Below, in pieces: positions 6,318 through 13,533 of a stretch of DNA of 19,746 nt (position 1 is its first letter; each line of letters starts with the position of its first letter). The stretch comes from Deltaproteobacteria bacterium (GTDB taxonomy: Bacteria; Desulfobacterota; Desulfobaccia; Desulfobaccales; 0-14-0-80-60-11), in contig JAMCQY010000089.1 of NCBI GenBank assembly GCA_023381945.1, positions 1-19,746 of the forward strand, read 5' to 3'. A program made the position numbers and the translations under genes. A model generated the notes under the pieces. It worked only from the letters and a program-made list of their open reading frames with translations, did not search any database and was not told the origin of the DNA.

Positions 6318-7934
6318 ATGCCCAATTGCCCCTATTGCCAGACGCCTTATAACCCAGGCCAACTTAAATGCAATGTCTGTGGCTATCAACTGCTGACTTC
6401 GCCCAAAAAGGACAAAACGCCGATTCTCGAGGGCACCATCGACTGGTTCAAGGTGGTTATAGCGGGCTTGGGGATCGTAGTCATCGTCACGGCGAGTGTG
6501 TACGCTATCATCAGCGCCACCCGCACGGCTACGGGCCCCCAGGTCGAAGGCCCGGGGCTGACCCAAGCCGGGGGGGCTGCCAACCTCAACCAGGCTCAGG
6601 CCTTGGAAGCTGAGGCCTTGCGGCTGGGGGTGGAGGCTTACATTTATGGCTATCCGCTGGTGACCATGGAAATTACCCGGCGGGTGATGACCAACGCGGT
6701 CAAACCGGATGCCCGGTGTGCCCCCATGGGTCAGTTCGCCACCATGAGGGCTTTTGCCGACGCCTCTTTCCGGGAGATCACGGCCCCCAATGCCGACACT
6801 TTAAATTCCATCGCCTGGTTGAACCTGGACCAGGAGCCTTACGTCCTGAGCCTGCCGGAAGCCCGTAACCGTTACTACCTGATACCTCTGCTGGACGCCT
6901 GGACCAACGTCTTCCAGATCCTGGGCCCGAGGACCACCGGCACCAAGGCCCAGGTTTACGCCATCACCGGCCCAAACTGGAAAGGCGCCCTGCCCGCGGG
7001 CATCCAGGAGATCAAATCGCCCACCAACCTGGTGTGGATTCTAGGCCGCACTTATTGCACCGGCACCGCCGAGGACTTTCAGAAGGTGCACGCTTTACAG
7101 GAACAGTACCGTTTGGTGCCTCTTAGCGCCTACGGCAAGCCTTATACCCCGCCCCAGGGGAAGGTGAACCCGGCCATCGATATGAAGACCCCGGTGCGGG
7201 AGCAGGTTAATCGCCTGGATGCAGAGACTTACTTTAAGCTACTGGCGGCCCTCATAAAAGACAACCCGCCGGCCGCGGAAGACGCACCCCTGGTGGATAA
7301 GATGGCCAAAATGGGCTTACTGCCGAGCCAGGAATTCGATCTGACCAAAATGAACCCGGCGGTGGCCAAAGGCTTGAAGAGCGTCCCCTTCGTGGCGCAG
7401 GAAAAGATCCGGACCGAAAGACAGAAATTAGGACCCCTGGCCAATGGTTGGCAATTTTCGACGAAACTGGGCGTCTATGGCACCGATTATCTACTGCGCG
7501 CCCTAACTACCTGGATAAGATTAGGCGCCAATCGGGGCCAGGACGCAATCTATGCAATTTCCGAAGAAGACCCGGACGGCAAGCCCTATGACGGCTACCA
7601 GCGGTATGTTCTGCACTTCGACAAGGGCCAGCTGCCGCCGGTCAAAGCCTTCTGGTCGTTGACCCTGTATGATTCCCAGTTCTTTTTGGCGGTGAATCCT
7701 TTGAATCGTTATGCCCTCGGCTCCCGCCACAAGTTCAATTATAACCAGGACGGCTCGCTGGATCTCTTCATCCAGAATGAGTCGCCGGGCAAGAGTAAAG
7801 AAGCCAACTGGTTGCCCGCTCCCAAAGAGAAATTCGTTCTCTGCCTGCGGCTTTACTGGCCCGAGGAGCCGCCGCACCACTCCGTTTTCGACGGTTCCTG
7901 GAAGGCGCCGGCAGCAAAGCGGGCGACGCATTAA
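6318..7934 (+). CDS. Zinc-ribbon, TM-anchored DUF1254/DUF1214 protein
   Basis: Protein of 538 residues and unknown function. It begins with a double CxxC zinc ribbon (Cys4, Cys7, Cys18, Cys21), then a single membrane segment (about 44-66), a flexible linker and a large DUF1254 (about 105-240) plus DUF1214 (about 425-515) region. Markers are EAYIYGYPLVTMEITRRVMT, ITAPNADTLNSIAWLNL, and the DUF1214 strand FWSLTLYDSQFFLAVNPLNR. DUF1254/DUF1214 proteins are usually exported through a cleaved signal peptide. Here the ribbon would sit in the cytoplasm and the large domain outside, an unusual arrangement. AGAGGTG lies four bases before ATG 6318, and the gene sits 30 bases after the globin sensor, suggesting co-transcription. 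Some family members have been linked to lipid or hydrophobic compound handling, but no reaction is established and I assign none. Confidence 0.8.
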   Translation: MPNCPYCQTPYNPGQLKCNVCGYQLLTSPKKDKTPILEGTIDWFKVVIAGLGIVVIVTASVYAIISATRTATGPQVEGPGLTQAGGAANLNQAQALEAEALRLGVEAYIYGYPLVTMEITRRVMTNAVKPDARCAPMGQFATMRAFADASFREITAPNADTLNSIAWLNLDQEPYVLSLPEARNRYYLIPLLDAWTNVFQILGPRTTGTKAQVYAITGPNWKGALPAGIQEIKSPTNLVWILGRTYCTGTAEDFQKVHALQEQYRLVPLSAYGKPYTPPQGKVNPAIDMKTPVREQVNRLDAETYFKLLAALIKDNPPAAEDAPLVDKMAKMGLLPSQEFDLTKMNPAVAKGLKSVPFVAQEKIRTERQKLGPLANGWQFSTKLGVYGTDYLLRALTTWIRLGANRGQDAIYAISEEDPDGKPYDGYQRYVLHFDKGQLPPVKAFWSLTLYDSQFFLAVNPLNRYALGSRHKFNYNQDGSLDLFIQNESPGKSKEANWLPAPKEKFVLCLRLYWPEEPPHHSVFDGSWKAPAAKRATH

Positions 7935-7988
7935 TTGACGCGCGGGGGAAGGTATTCTTTTTTCGCCTTTCGCCTGGGAGATAACTTT

Positions 7989-8735
7989 ATGACCTGTCTA
8001 AACACCGATAATCTAAGCCCGTCCCTCCGAGAAAAAATCTCCCCCTTCTTCCACGAAATCTTGGAAAAATCCTCCACACCGATCGACTCCATCTACCTGG
8101 TGGGCAAGGTCTTGACCGAGGATTTCCGGGAAGGGGTCTCAAAGATCGACAGCGTGATTGTGCTCAAGCAAATGGACTTGGCCTTTCTGGACATCCTGGC
8201 GCCGCTGGGGAAGAAATACGGCCAGCAGGGAATTGCGGCGCCGCTGATTATGGACCCGGTCTACATCTGCAACTCGGTCGATGTTTTTCCCCTGGAATTT
8301 CTTAATTTAAAACTTCTGCACCAGGTCATTTACGGCAAAGATCTATTTGCCAGCCTGGTCATCGATAAACATGAACTGCGCTATCAGTGCGAGCGGGAAC
8401 TTAAAGGAAAATTACTCTGGCTTCACCGGATTTATGTGTCCGCCATGGGAGACAGGAAGGTCCTGGCCGGCGATATTGTCCGCCATTTCGACGGCTATCT
8501 GCCCCTGTTCCGGGGGCTGGCACACCTTATGGGCCAAGCCCCGGCTGCCGGCCTGAAGGCGGCGGTGGATCAGGTTGGCCAATTAACCGGCCTGGCGACC
8601 GAGGTCTTTGAAGAAATCTGCGCCATCAAACAGAACCAAACCCAGCCTGCCAAAGAAGAAATTTCCCAGTTGTTTGAGAAATTCTATCGGGCCACGGCAA
8701 AATTGGCGGAGGCGGTAGATGGCCTGCAAGCCTAA
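7989..8735 (+). CDS. Nucleotidyltransferase-like protein with helical C-terminal half
   Basis: Hypothetical protein of 248 residues. The N-terminal half resembles a minimal nucleotidyltransferase fold: a helix, SIYLVGKVL where family members have a GS motif, IDSVIVL with one acidic residue (Asp54), DVFPLEF (Asp98) and the common LLHQVIYGKDLF strand-helix. The second half (about 125-245) is helical, starting RYQCERELKGKLLWLHRIYV, similar to helical partners of such domains. The GS serine is replaced by Lys40 and the first acidic pair is incomplete, so catalysis is doubtful. ATG 7989 has GGAG eight bases upstream; an in-frame TTG at 7935 lacks support. The 3' end overlaps the next gene by 17 bases, which indicates translational coupling. 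The family call is tentative. Confidence 0.5.
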   Translation: MTCLNTDNLSPSLREKISPFFHEILEKSSTPIDSIYLVGKVLTEDFREGVSKIDSVIVLKQMDLAFLDILAPLGKKYGQQGIAAPLIMDPVYICNSVDVFPLEFLNLKLLHQVIYGKDLFASLVIDKHELRYQCERELKGKLLWLHRIYVSAMGDRKVLAGDIVRHFDGYLPLFRGLAHLMGQAPAAGLKAAVDQVGQLTGLATEVFEEICAIKQNQTQPAKEEISQLFEKFYRATAKLAEAVDGLQA

Positions 8736-9498
8736 GACCCTAAAACCGCTCCTGTTGATCCTGCTGCTGTGGATCTATCCGGCCCTGGCAGGGGCGGTGA
8801 CACCGTCCATCCCGAATCACCCCGCGCAGTATGTGGTGGATTTGGCCGGGGTCATCGATGCTCCCGCCGAAACCCGGCTTAACGCCATGCTTCATGACCT
8901 GGAGGCCCAGACCACGGCCCAGGTGGTGGTTCTCACCATCAATTCCCTGGATGGGGAGCCGATCGAGAGTTTTTCTCATGAAACTGCGGTGAAATGGGGC
9001 ATTGGCCAAAAGGGCAAGGATAACGGCGCCTTGATCACCGTGGCCGTCAAGGACCATAAATACCGCATCGAAGTGGGCTACGGCCTGGAGGCGACCCTGC
9101 CGGACAGCCTGGTGGGCAGCCTCGGCCGGCAATATCTGGCGCCGAACTTCCGCAAGGGTGATTATGCCGGCGGACTGACGGCGGCGGCAACTGAGATCGC
9201 CAAGATCGTCTCCGGCGGCAAGGTGGGCCTTCCGGGTACGCAGGCCTCGCCGCCACCTCATGGGAAAAAGAAGCAAAATGCTGTCAATCTAAGCCCCATC
9301 ACCTTAGTATTGCTGATTATTTTTATTATAGTGCTGCTCGCCGTAATCGCTTTGACCTGGCCATGGTTTTGGGTTTTTGGAGGCGGCGGCTGGACCAGCG
9401 GCGGGGGCGGCTGGTCCTCGGGAGGAGGCGGAGATTTTGGCGGCTTCAGCGGCGGGGGCGGCGATTTCGGCGGCGGCGGCGCTTCGGGTGATTGGTAA
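8719..9498 (+). CDS. TPM-domain (YgcG-like) membrane protein
   Basis: Protein of 259 residues with a signal peptide (cleavage near residue 26), a TPM/YgcG domain outside the membrane (about 38-165), a transmembrane segment (about 193-213) and a C-terminal tail of Gly-rich repeats ending GGGGASGDW. Family markers are YVVDLAGVIDAPAETRLN, VKWGIGQKGKDNGALITVAV and RIEVGYGLEATLPDS. TPM domains occur as plant thylakoid phosphatase-like and bacterial membrane proteins of uncertain activity, commonly encoded beside lemA as here. GGAGG at 8708-8712 stands six bases before ATG 8719, inside the end of the preceding gene. The TAA stop is contiguous with the AATCCCCCC palindromic repeat that follows. Confidence 0.9.
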   Translation: MACKPKTLKPLLLILLLWIYPALAGAVTPSIPNHPAQYVVDLAGVIDAPAETRLNAMLHDLEAQTTAQVVVLTINSLDGEPIESFSHETAVKWGIGQKGKDNGALITVAVKDHKYRIEVGYGLEATLPDSLVGSLGRQYLAPNFRKGDYAGGLTAAATEIAKIVSGGKVGLPGTQASPPPHGKKKQNAVNLSPITLVLLIIFIIVLLAVIALTWPWFWVFGGGGWTSGGGGWSSGGGGDFGGFSGGGGDFGGGGASGDW

Positions 9499-9574
9499 AA
9501 TCCCCCCTGCCCCCTTTTTCAAAGGGGGGGGGTTAAAGTCCCCCTTTGGAAAAGGGGGATATAGGGGGGATTTA
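9497..9574. repeat. AATCCCCC palindromic repeat, copy 1
   Basis: The outer arms AAATCCCCCC and GGGGGGATTT enclose two inner hairpins, CCCCCTTT/AAAGGGGG and CCCCCTTTGGAAAAGGGGG. The same design recurs at 10396-10482. It fills the space between the TPM gene and lemA and could terminate or attenuate transcription or stabilise the upstream mRNA. Confidence 0.75.
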
Positions 9575-9646
9575 AAGTTTTCATGGCTATAGCCGTTAAA
9601 AAGCCGAATTTGATATGAAATTTCAATTTCGTGGAAAGGAACTTAA

Positions 9647-10210
9647 ATGAAAAATCTGTTGATTGTCTTGGGAGTGATCGTGGCATTGGCGCTGGTGGTC
9701 GGCGGCTGGCTGATGGCTGGCTACAACCGGGTGGTCACCATGGATGAAAGCGTCAAGACCGCCTGGGCCCAGGTGGATAACCAGCTAAAACGGCGCTACG
9801 ACCTGATTCCCAACCTGGTGGAGACCGTCAAGGGTTACGCCGCGCATGAACGAGGGACCTTCGAACACATCGCCGACGCCCGGACCAAATATTTCCAGGC
9901 CCAGGACATCAAAGGCAAGATCGAGGCCTCAGGACAGTTGGAGGCGGCCCTGTCCCGGCTCCTGGTGCTCAGGGAGACCTATCCGCAGCTCAAGGCCAAC
10001 GAGACCTTTCTGAAGATGATGGACAGCCTGGAAGGTACTGAGAACCGCCTGTCGGTGGAGCGGAAGCGTTACAACGATGCAGTGCGTACCCTGAATACTT
10101 ATATCCGCACTGTGTTCGGCCGGTTCTTCGCCGGCCTGGCGGGAGTATCGAAAGCCGAATACTATCAGGTGCCTGAGGCCGAGAAGGCGGCCCCGAAGGT
10201 GAAATTTTAA
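9647..10210 (+). CDS. lemA: LemA family protein
   Basis: Membrane-anchored helical protein of 187 residues. An N-terminal transmembrane segment (about 4-23) is followed by the diagnostic block YNRVVTMDESVKTAWAQVDN (26-45), then RRYDLIPNLVETVKGYAAHE (49-68) and a long helical region ending FAGLAGVSKAEYYQVPEAEK. LemA proteins are widespread and their biochemical role is not known; the pairing with a TPM/YgcG gene is common. AAGGAA precedes the ATG by six bases. The 149-base gap to the TPM gene is filled by a palindromic repeat, so the two may be partly uncoupled. Confidence 0.95.
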   Translation: MKNLLIVLGVIVALALVVGGWLMAGYNRVVTMDESVKTAWAQVDNQLKRRYDLIPNLVETVKGYAAHERGTFEHIADARTKYFQAQDIKGKIEASGQLEAALSRLLVLRETYPQLKANETFLKMMDSLEGTENRLSVERKRYNDAVRTLNTYIRTVFGRFFAGLAGVSKAEYYQVPEAEKAAPKVKF

Positions 10211-10226
10211 TCGATAATAGCTGTTC

Positions 10227-10267
10227 GGCGGGAGAAGGGGCTATCATGAATAGTCCGCTCTCCCGCC
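10227..10267 (+). terminator. Hairpin after lemA
   Basis: GGCGGGAGA (10227-10235) and TCTCCCGCC (10259-10267) form a perfect 9-bp stem around a 23-base loop, 17 bases past the lemA stop. No T-run follows, so it may be a processing or factor-dependent end rather than an intrinsic terminator. Confidence 0.4.
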
Positions 10268-10350
10268 CAGCCGCTAGTCTGGATGCTGCCGTTCAAAAAT
10301 AAAGTAGTAGTTTTCGAAGATTGAGTAGCACATGTGAGGGGCCGGTTGGT

Positions 10351-10533
10351 TATAGTGTTTGCCAAAAGTTTCTTCTGGTGGCTGGCTTTTCAAATCCCCC
10401 TAAATCCCCCTTTTTCAAAGGGGGACTTTTAAAGGAATTCCAGTGACTTCCCCCCTTTGAAAAAGGGGGATAGGGGGGATTTTGAGAAGTTGCGTACAGA
10501 ACATTTAGGAAAAAACTTTTGGCAATTGCTATA
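10351..10533. repeat. MITE-like 183-bp element with 21-bp inverted ends
   Basis: The ends (10351-10371 and 10513-10533) are inverted repeats matching at 18 of 21 positions, including a perfect 13-bp TTGCCAAAAGTTT/AAACTTTTGGCAA. Inside lies an AATCCCCC palindrome, so the whole element folds as nested hairpins. It has no coding capacity and lies between convergent genes. It could be a non-autonomous transposable element or a repeat array acting as a two-way terminator. No clear target duplication is visible beyond the TA-rich ends. Confidence 0.55.
10396..10482. repeat. AATCCCCC palindromic repeat, copy 2
   Basis: It contains AAATCCCCCTAAATCCCCC, CCCCCTTTTTCAAAGGGGG, CCCCCCTTTGAAAAAGGGGG and a closing GGGGGGATTTT. 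It shares the layout of the copy at 9497-9574 and forms the core of the larger element at 10351-10533. The 382-base stretch 10211-10592 without a gene is thus mostly repeats. Confidence 0.75.
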
Positions 10534-10540
10534 TTATTGT

Positions 10541-10596
10541 GGAGACGCAGCCGCTTGTGCGTCCTCATGCGGGCGGACGCGCGGGTCCGCCCCTAC
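10541..10596. repeat. GGGCGGAC palindromic repeat supplying the kinase stop codon
   Basis: GGGCGGAC (10571-10578) and GTCCGCCC (10585-10592) form an 8-bp stem; a second partial hairpin GAGACGCA...TGCGTCCTC precedes it. The following CTAC motif, typical of GTAGGGGCGG repeats, contains the TAG stop (10593-10595) of the minus-strand histidine kinase. Confidence 0.55.
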
Positions 10597-11747
10597 AATT
10601 CCTTCTTAGAGGAGGGCTCCGCCATTCCTGGTTCTTCCGAAGGCTCAGCCTCTTCCGAAACTTCCGGACTTTCGGTGAAGCGGTGCGGCAGGCGCATGGT
10701 TACAGTGGTGCCCCGGCCTACCTGACTGTCCAGGGTAATGGCGCCCCGGTGCTCATCTACGATCTGGCGCACGAAGACCATGCCGAGACCCGTGCCCCCC
10801 AGCTTGGTGGTGTAGAAGGGAACAAAAACCTTGTCCACTACTTCCGGAGGCATGCCGCGGCCGGTGTCCTGAAGCACCAGCACCGCAAAATTCTTCTCCA
10901 TGGAAGTGCGCACCATGACCGTGCCGCCGATGTGGCTGGCTTCCACGGCGTTGCGCAGCAGGTGGGCCAAGGCCACCTTCAATAGATGCTTGTTGTAACG
11001 TCCTACCAGGGGTTCCTTACAGATTTCACTCACCAGGTTAAGGCTTTTTGCCCTAAGCTCCGGGCGTAGCAGGTCCAGGGTGGCCTGGACAATGGCGTTC
11101 AGGTCCTCCTGGGCGAAAAACGAGGTCTTGCGCTGGGCCAGGGTCTCGAAGCGCTCCACCATATGTTCAATGCGTTTGGCTTCTTCGGCAATGGCGCTGG
11201 CCCATACCCGGCTGGGATCTGCTTCGTCGGTCTTTTTTAATAGCCGGTGACTGAAACCGCCGATGACGTGCAGCGGATTGCGGATACCATGGGCCATGCC
11301 CAGGGCCATCTCCGACATGGTCCGCTCCATCACCAAGGCCTCCATCTCCCGGTTTAAGGCCAGGATTTCGTTGCTGGTCTCGGCCAGGTGATGGTGGTCC
11401 GCCTCCATGCGGCGGTAGAGGCGCTGGATGCGATGGAAGAAAAAGATGATGGCCGCGATGGACACATAAATAACGGAGTCAAGCCCGCCGAAGATTCTCT
11501 GCGCCGTCGCCAGATTGGGAAGGTTCCAGTAAGTCACGACCTCCAACAGAAAGTGAGCCACGATATGGAGAAAAGCTAAAACGACAAAAGCCAGGCAGAG
11601 CCAGTTTAGAAAGAGCCACAGGGCGTTCTCGGGATCTTTTCTGACCAGGCGCCCACTGATACGGAGCGAGAGAATGGCAAAGACGATGACGACGACGGAA
11701 CAAACGATTTCCGAGACCCACAGAGGGGCCAGAGGCAGGGCAATCAT
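10593..11747 (-). CDS. Membrane sensor histidine kinase
   Basis: Histidine kinase of 384 residues. Three hydrophobic segments (about 10-30, 43-70, 87-105) form an N-terminal membrane sensor region, then a short coiled coil leads into the kinase core. The phosphoacceptor is His153 in MAHGIRNPLHVIGGFSHRLL (variant HGIRNP instead of HEIRNP), the N box is LLRNAVEAS (Asn265), the G1 box is DTGRGMPPEV (Asp294) and the F/G2 boxes are FVPFYTTKLGGTGLGM (308-323). The C-terminal 30 residues are an acidic Ser/Glu/Pro-rich tail absent from most kinases. The start ATG overlaps the stop of the upstream small membrane protein (ATGA), so the two are translationally coupled and probably work together. No response regulator lies beside it; its target is unknown. 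Confidence 0.92.
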   Translation of the reverse strand: MIALPLAPLWVSEIVCSVVVIVFAILSLRISGRLVRKDPENALWLFLNWLCLAFVVLAFLHIVAHFLLEVVTYWNLPNLATAQRIFGGLDSVIYVSIAAIIFFFHRIQRLYRRMEADHHHLAETSNEILALNREMEALVMERTMSEMALGMAHGIRNPLHVIGGFSHRLLKKTDEADPSRVWASAIAEEAKRIEHMVERFETLAQRKTSFFAQEDLNAIVQATLDLLRPELRAKSLNLVSEICKEPLVGRYNKHLLKVALAHLLRNAVEASHIGGTVMVRTSMEKNFAVLVLQDTGRGMPPEVVDKVFVPFYTTKLGGTGLGMVFVRQIVDEHRGAITLDSQVGRGTTVTMRLPHRFTESPEVSEEAEPSEEPGMAEPSSKKEL

Positions 11748-12211
11748 GGGCGCTCGGCTCCCGTTTGCTGATCCAGGATCTTCAAACCCTTGTAAAGCAG
11801 ATAGAAAGCCGGCAGCAGCAGCACAAAGTGATCAATCTTGCCGATATAGAATAACCAGGTTTGGGAATTGTCCATGAGGAGCTGACGGCCAAAACCCTGG
11901 CCGATGATAACTGGATTCTCGAGGGTCCACTCGCCCCAATGTCCCACCACGGCGTCGAGATTCCACCAGGCCAACAGGGCCCAGGCCCACGCCAAATATC
12001 TGAAACCCCGGAATTTTTGTAAATCAGCATGGTAGGTCTCGTAGATGAAAAAGATCAGGGCCGCCGCAAAAATCAGGTGCGCGGTCTCGTGAACGTACGA
12101 GCCCTCGGTACCGAACTGGTACCAACTGACCCATTCGGCCAGACCGGGACGAGGAGCGAGGAAGACGAGCGTGAATGCTGCCGCAATAACCTGGAAGACA
12201 CGACGCTGCAT
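11744..12211 (-). CDS. Small His-containing membrane protein coupled to the histidine kinase
   Basis: Membrane protein of 155 residues, family not recognised. It has an N-terminal hydrophobic segment that may be a signal peptide (ending near PGLA, 21-25) and about three further hydrophobic segments (about 45-59, 72-84, 120-140). Histidines cluster at membrane edges: HETAH (41-45), His61, His91 and His128. HETAH fits HExxH, the zinc-peptidase motif, but two membrane histidines could equally bind heme or another metal. The kinase gene starts inside this stop codon, suggesting a sensor subunit for that kinase. I chose ATG 12211 because GTGAGG stands ten bases upstream and the export-like N-terminus begins there; in-frame TTG 12262 and ATG 12244 lie inside the predicted promoter. 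Confidence 0.6.
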   Translation of the reverse strand: MQRRVFQVIAAAFTLVFLAPRPGLAEWVSWYQFGTEGSYVHETAHLIFAAALIFFIYETYHADLQKFRGFRYLAWAWALLAWWNLDAVVGHWGEWTLENPVIIGQGFGRQLLMDNSQTWLFYIGKIDHFVLLLPAFYLLYKGLKILDQQTGAERP

Positions 12212-12233
12212 GGGGGTTTGCCTCACTTGTCCT

Positions 12234-12262
12234 ATTGTGAGCATACTTGGAGAAATTGTCAA
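12234..12262 (-). promoter_or_regulatory. Predicted sigma70 promoter of the membrane protein/kinase pair
   Basis: On the minus strand a consensus TTGACA (12262-12257) stands 17 bases from CACAAT (12239-12234). Transcription would begin near 12227, giving a very short leader that just includes the ribosome site before ATG 12211. Confidence 0.5.
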
Positions 12263-12295
12263 TGAGTCTTAAATACCGGGGCCAGGGGAGAACCA

Positions 12296-12328
12296 GGGTC
12301 AGGAAAAGGCAGTTACTGCCCCTGACCC
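12296..12328. repeat. Strong hairpin in a GGGTCAGG-type repeat, downstream of era
   Basis: GGGTCAGG (12296-12303) pairs with CCTGACCC (12321-12328), and inside it GGCAG pairs with CTGCC. It begins 15 bases after the era stop on the minus strand, so it may terminate era, although no T-run follows. The TCAG-rich wording links it to spacer repeats near 3489, 15620 and 19468. Confidence 0.5.
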
Positions 12329-12342
12329 CTGATCCCCAAACC

Positions 12343-13263
12343 CTATCCCTGGTAACCCAGGGTGCGCAAGGCCCGGGGGTCCTTGCGCCAGTTCTTCCAG
12401 ACTTTGACCCAGAGGTCCAAAAAGACCCGGGCCCCCAAGAGCGCCTCGATTTCAGCCCGGGCTTCAGCCCCGATAGTTTTGAGCATGCGGCCCTGCTTGC
12501 CGATGATGATGGCTTTCTGGGAGTCCCGCTCCACATAAATTATCGCCCGGATGCGCACCAGGTCCGGCCGCCGGGCCTCATCGAACTCCTCCACGGCCAC
12601 GGCCACGGCGTGGGGCACCTCTTCCTTGGCGTGGTGCAGGACCCGTTCCCGAATAAGCTCCCCTACCAGCAAGCGCTCCGTGGCTTCGGTCTCCTGGTCC
12701 GGGGGATAAAGGGCCATACCATACGGCAGCTTGGAGACAATTTCGGCCAGTAAAGCTTCGACGCCGTCACCCTCCAGGGCACTGACCGGAATGACGGGAG
12801 CAGTCGGAAAAAGCTCGTGGTATGATTGCATCAGCGGCAGCAATTTAGGTTTCGAGATGATATCGACCTTATTGATGGCCACAATGAGGGGCCGGCCGAG
12901 TTGCCGCAAATGGGGGAGCAACACCGGGTCCCGGGGATCCGGGGGCTGTGGTTCGGTGAGCCAGACCACCACGTCAGCCTCGTTTAGGGCGGTCAGGGCC
13001 GCCTGCACCAGGGTCTGGTTCAAGGCCCCTTTGGGGTCAATGACGCCGGGAGTGTCCAGGAAAAGCAGTTGCGCCTCCGGCAGGTTGACGATGCCCAATA
13101 GCCGAAAACGGGTGGTCTGGGGCTTGGGCGAAGTAATGGCCAGCTTATCCCCCACCAGCCGGTTCAGCAGGGTGGATTTGCCCACGTTGGGGTAGCCGAT
13201 GAGGGCGATGTAGCCGCATTTGAATGAGTTTTCGGCTTGCGATTGTCGATTTTCAGTGGTCAT
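12343..13263 (-). CDS. era: GTPase Era
   Basis: Era is a membrane-associated GTPase that binds the 3' end of 16S rRNA and helps 30S ribosome assembly. The 306-residue protein has all G motifs: G1 GYPNVGKST (23-31), a G2 region with PQTTR (48-52), G3 DTPG (70-73), G4 NKVD (131-134) and G5 SAL (161-163). The C-terminal KH domain carries AIIIGKQGRMLKTIG (251-265). The length equals that of typical Era. No strong ribosome site precedes ATG 13263, but no better start exists before the G1 motif. It is a stand-alone gene here with its own promoter, without the usual rnc or recO neighbours in the window. Confidence 0.97.
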   Translation of the reverse strand: MTTENRQSQAENSFKCGYIALIGYPNVGKSTLLNRLVGDKLAITSPKPQTTRFRLLGIVNLPEAQLLFLDTPGVIDPKGALNQTLVQAALTALNEADVVVWLTEPQPPDPRDPVLLPHLRQLGRPLIVAINKVDIISKPKLLPLMQSYHELFPTAPVIPVSALEGDGVEALLAEIVSKLPYGMALYPPDQETEATERLLVGELIRERVLHHAKEEVPHAVAVAVEEFDEARRPDLVRIRAIIYVERDSQKAIIIGKQGRMLKTIGAEARAEIEALLGARVFLDLWVKVWKNWRKDPRALRTLGYQG

Positions 13264-13291
13264 AGGCTAACCAAATTAACGAGTTTGGGAT

Positions 13292-13319
13292 ATTATAACC
13301 TGACCAAATCCCGGACCAA
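13292..13319 (-). promoter_or_regulatory. Predicted sigma70 promoter of era
   Basis: On the minus strand TTGGTC (13319-13314) is followed after 16 bases by a perfect TATAAT (13297-13292). Transcription would start near 13285, about 22 bases before the era ATG. Confidence 0.55.
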
Positions 13320-13496
13320 CGAAATAACAGAAACGCCGGGAATCCAGGCTGGAGGCTTCAGCGCGAGACGCGGCTGATGACCACTGCTTAATCATTCAAA
13401 ATATTTTCAGGAAATTCACTTAGCAAAATCAGGATTTTCCCGATTCCGTGCGGCATTCTTTTAAGTTAAGAATCTTCCAGGATGTTTTCGTGGGGG

Positions 13497-13525
13497 AATC
13501 TCCGGAGATAAATCTCCGGGAGAGG
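13497..13525 (+). promoter_or_regulatory. Tandem AATCTCCGG repeats and hairpin abutting the PilZ ribosome site
   Basis: AATCTCCGG occurs at 13497-13505 and again at 13511-13519. CCGGAGAT (13502-13509) and ATCTCCGG (13512-13519) also form a perfect 8-bp stem that ends directly at the purine-rich GAGAGGG preceding ATG 13534. A protein operator or a translational control hairpin are both possible. Confidence 0.4.
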
Positions 13526-13533
13526 GATAAGTT

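Noticed and set aside
9497..10482. CRISPR-like array from the repeated CCCCC/GGGGG units
   Set aside because: The units are palindromic and irregularly spaced, with no unique spacers of constant length and no cas genes.
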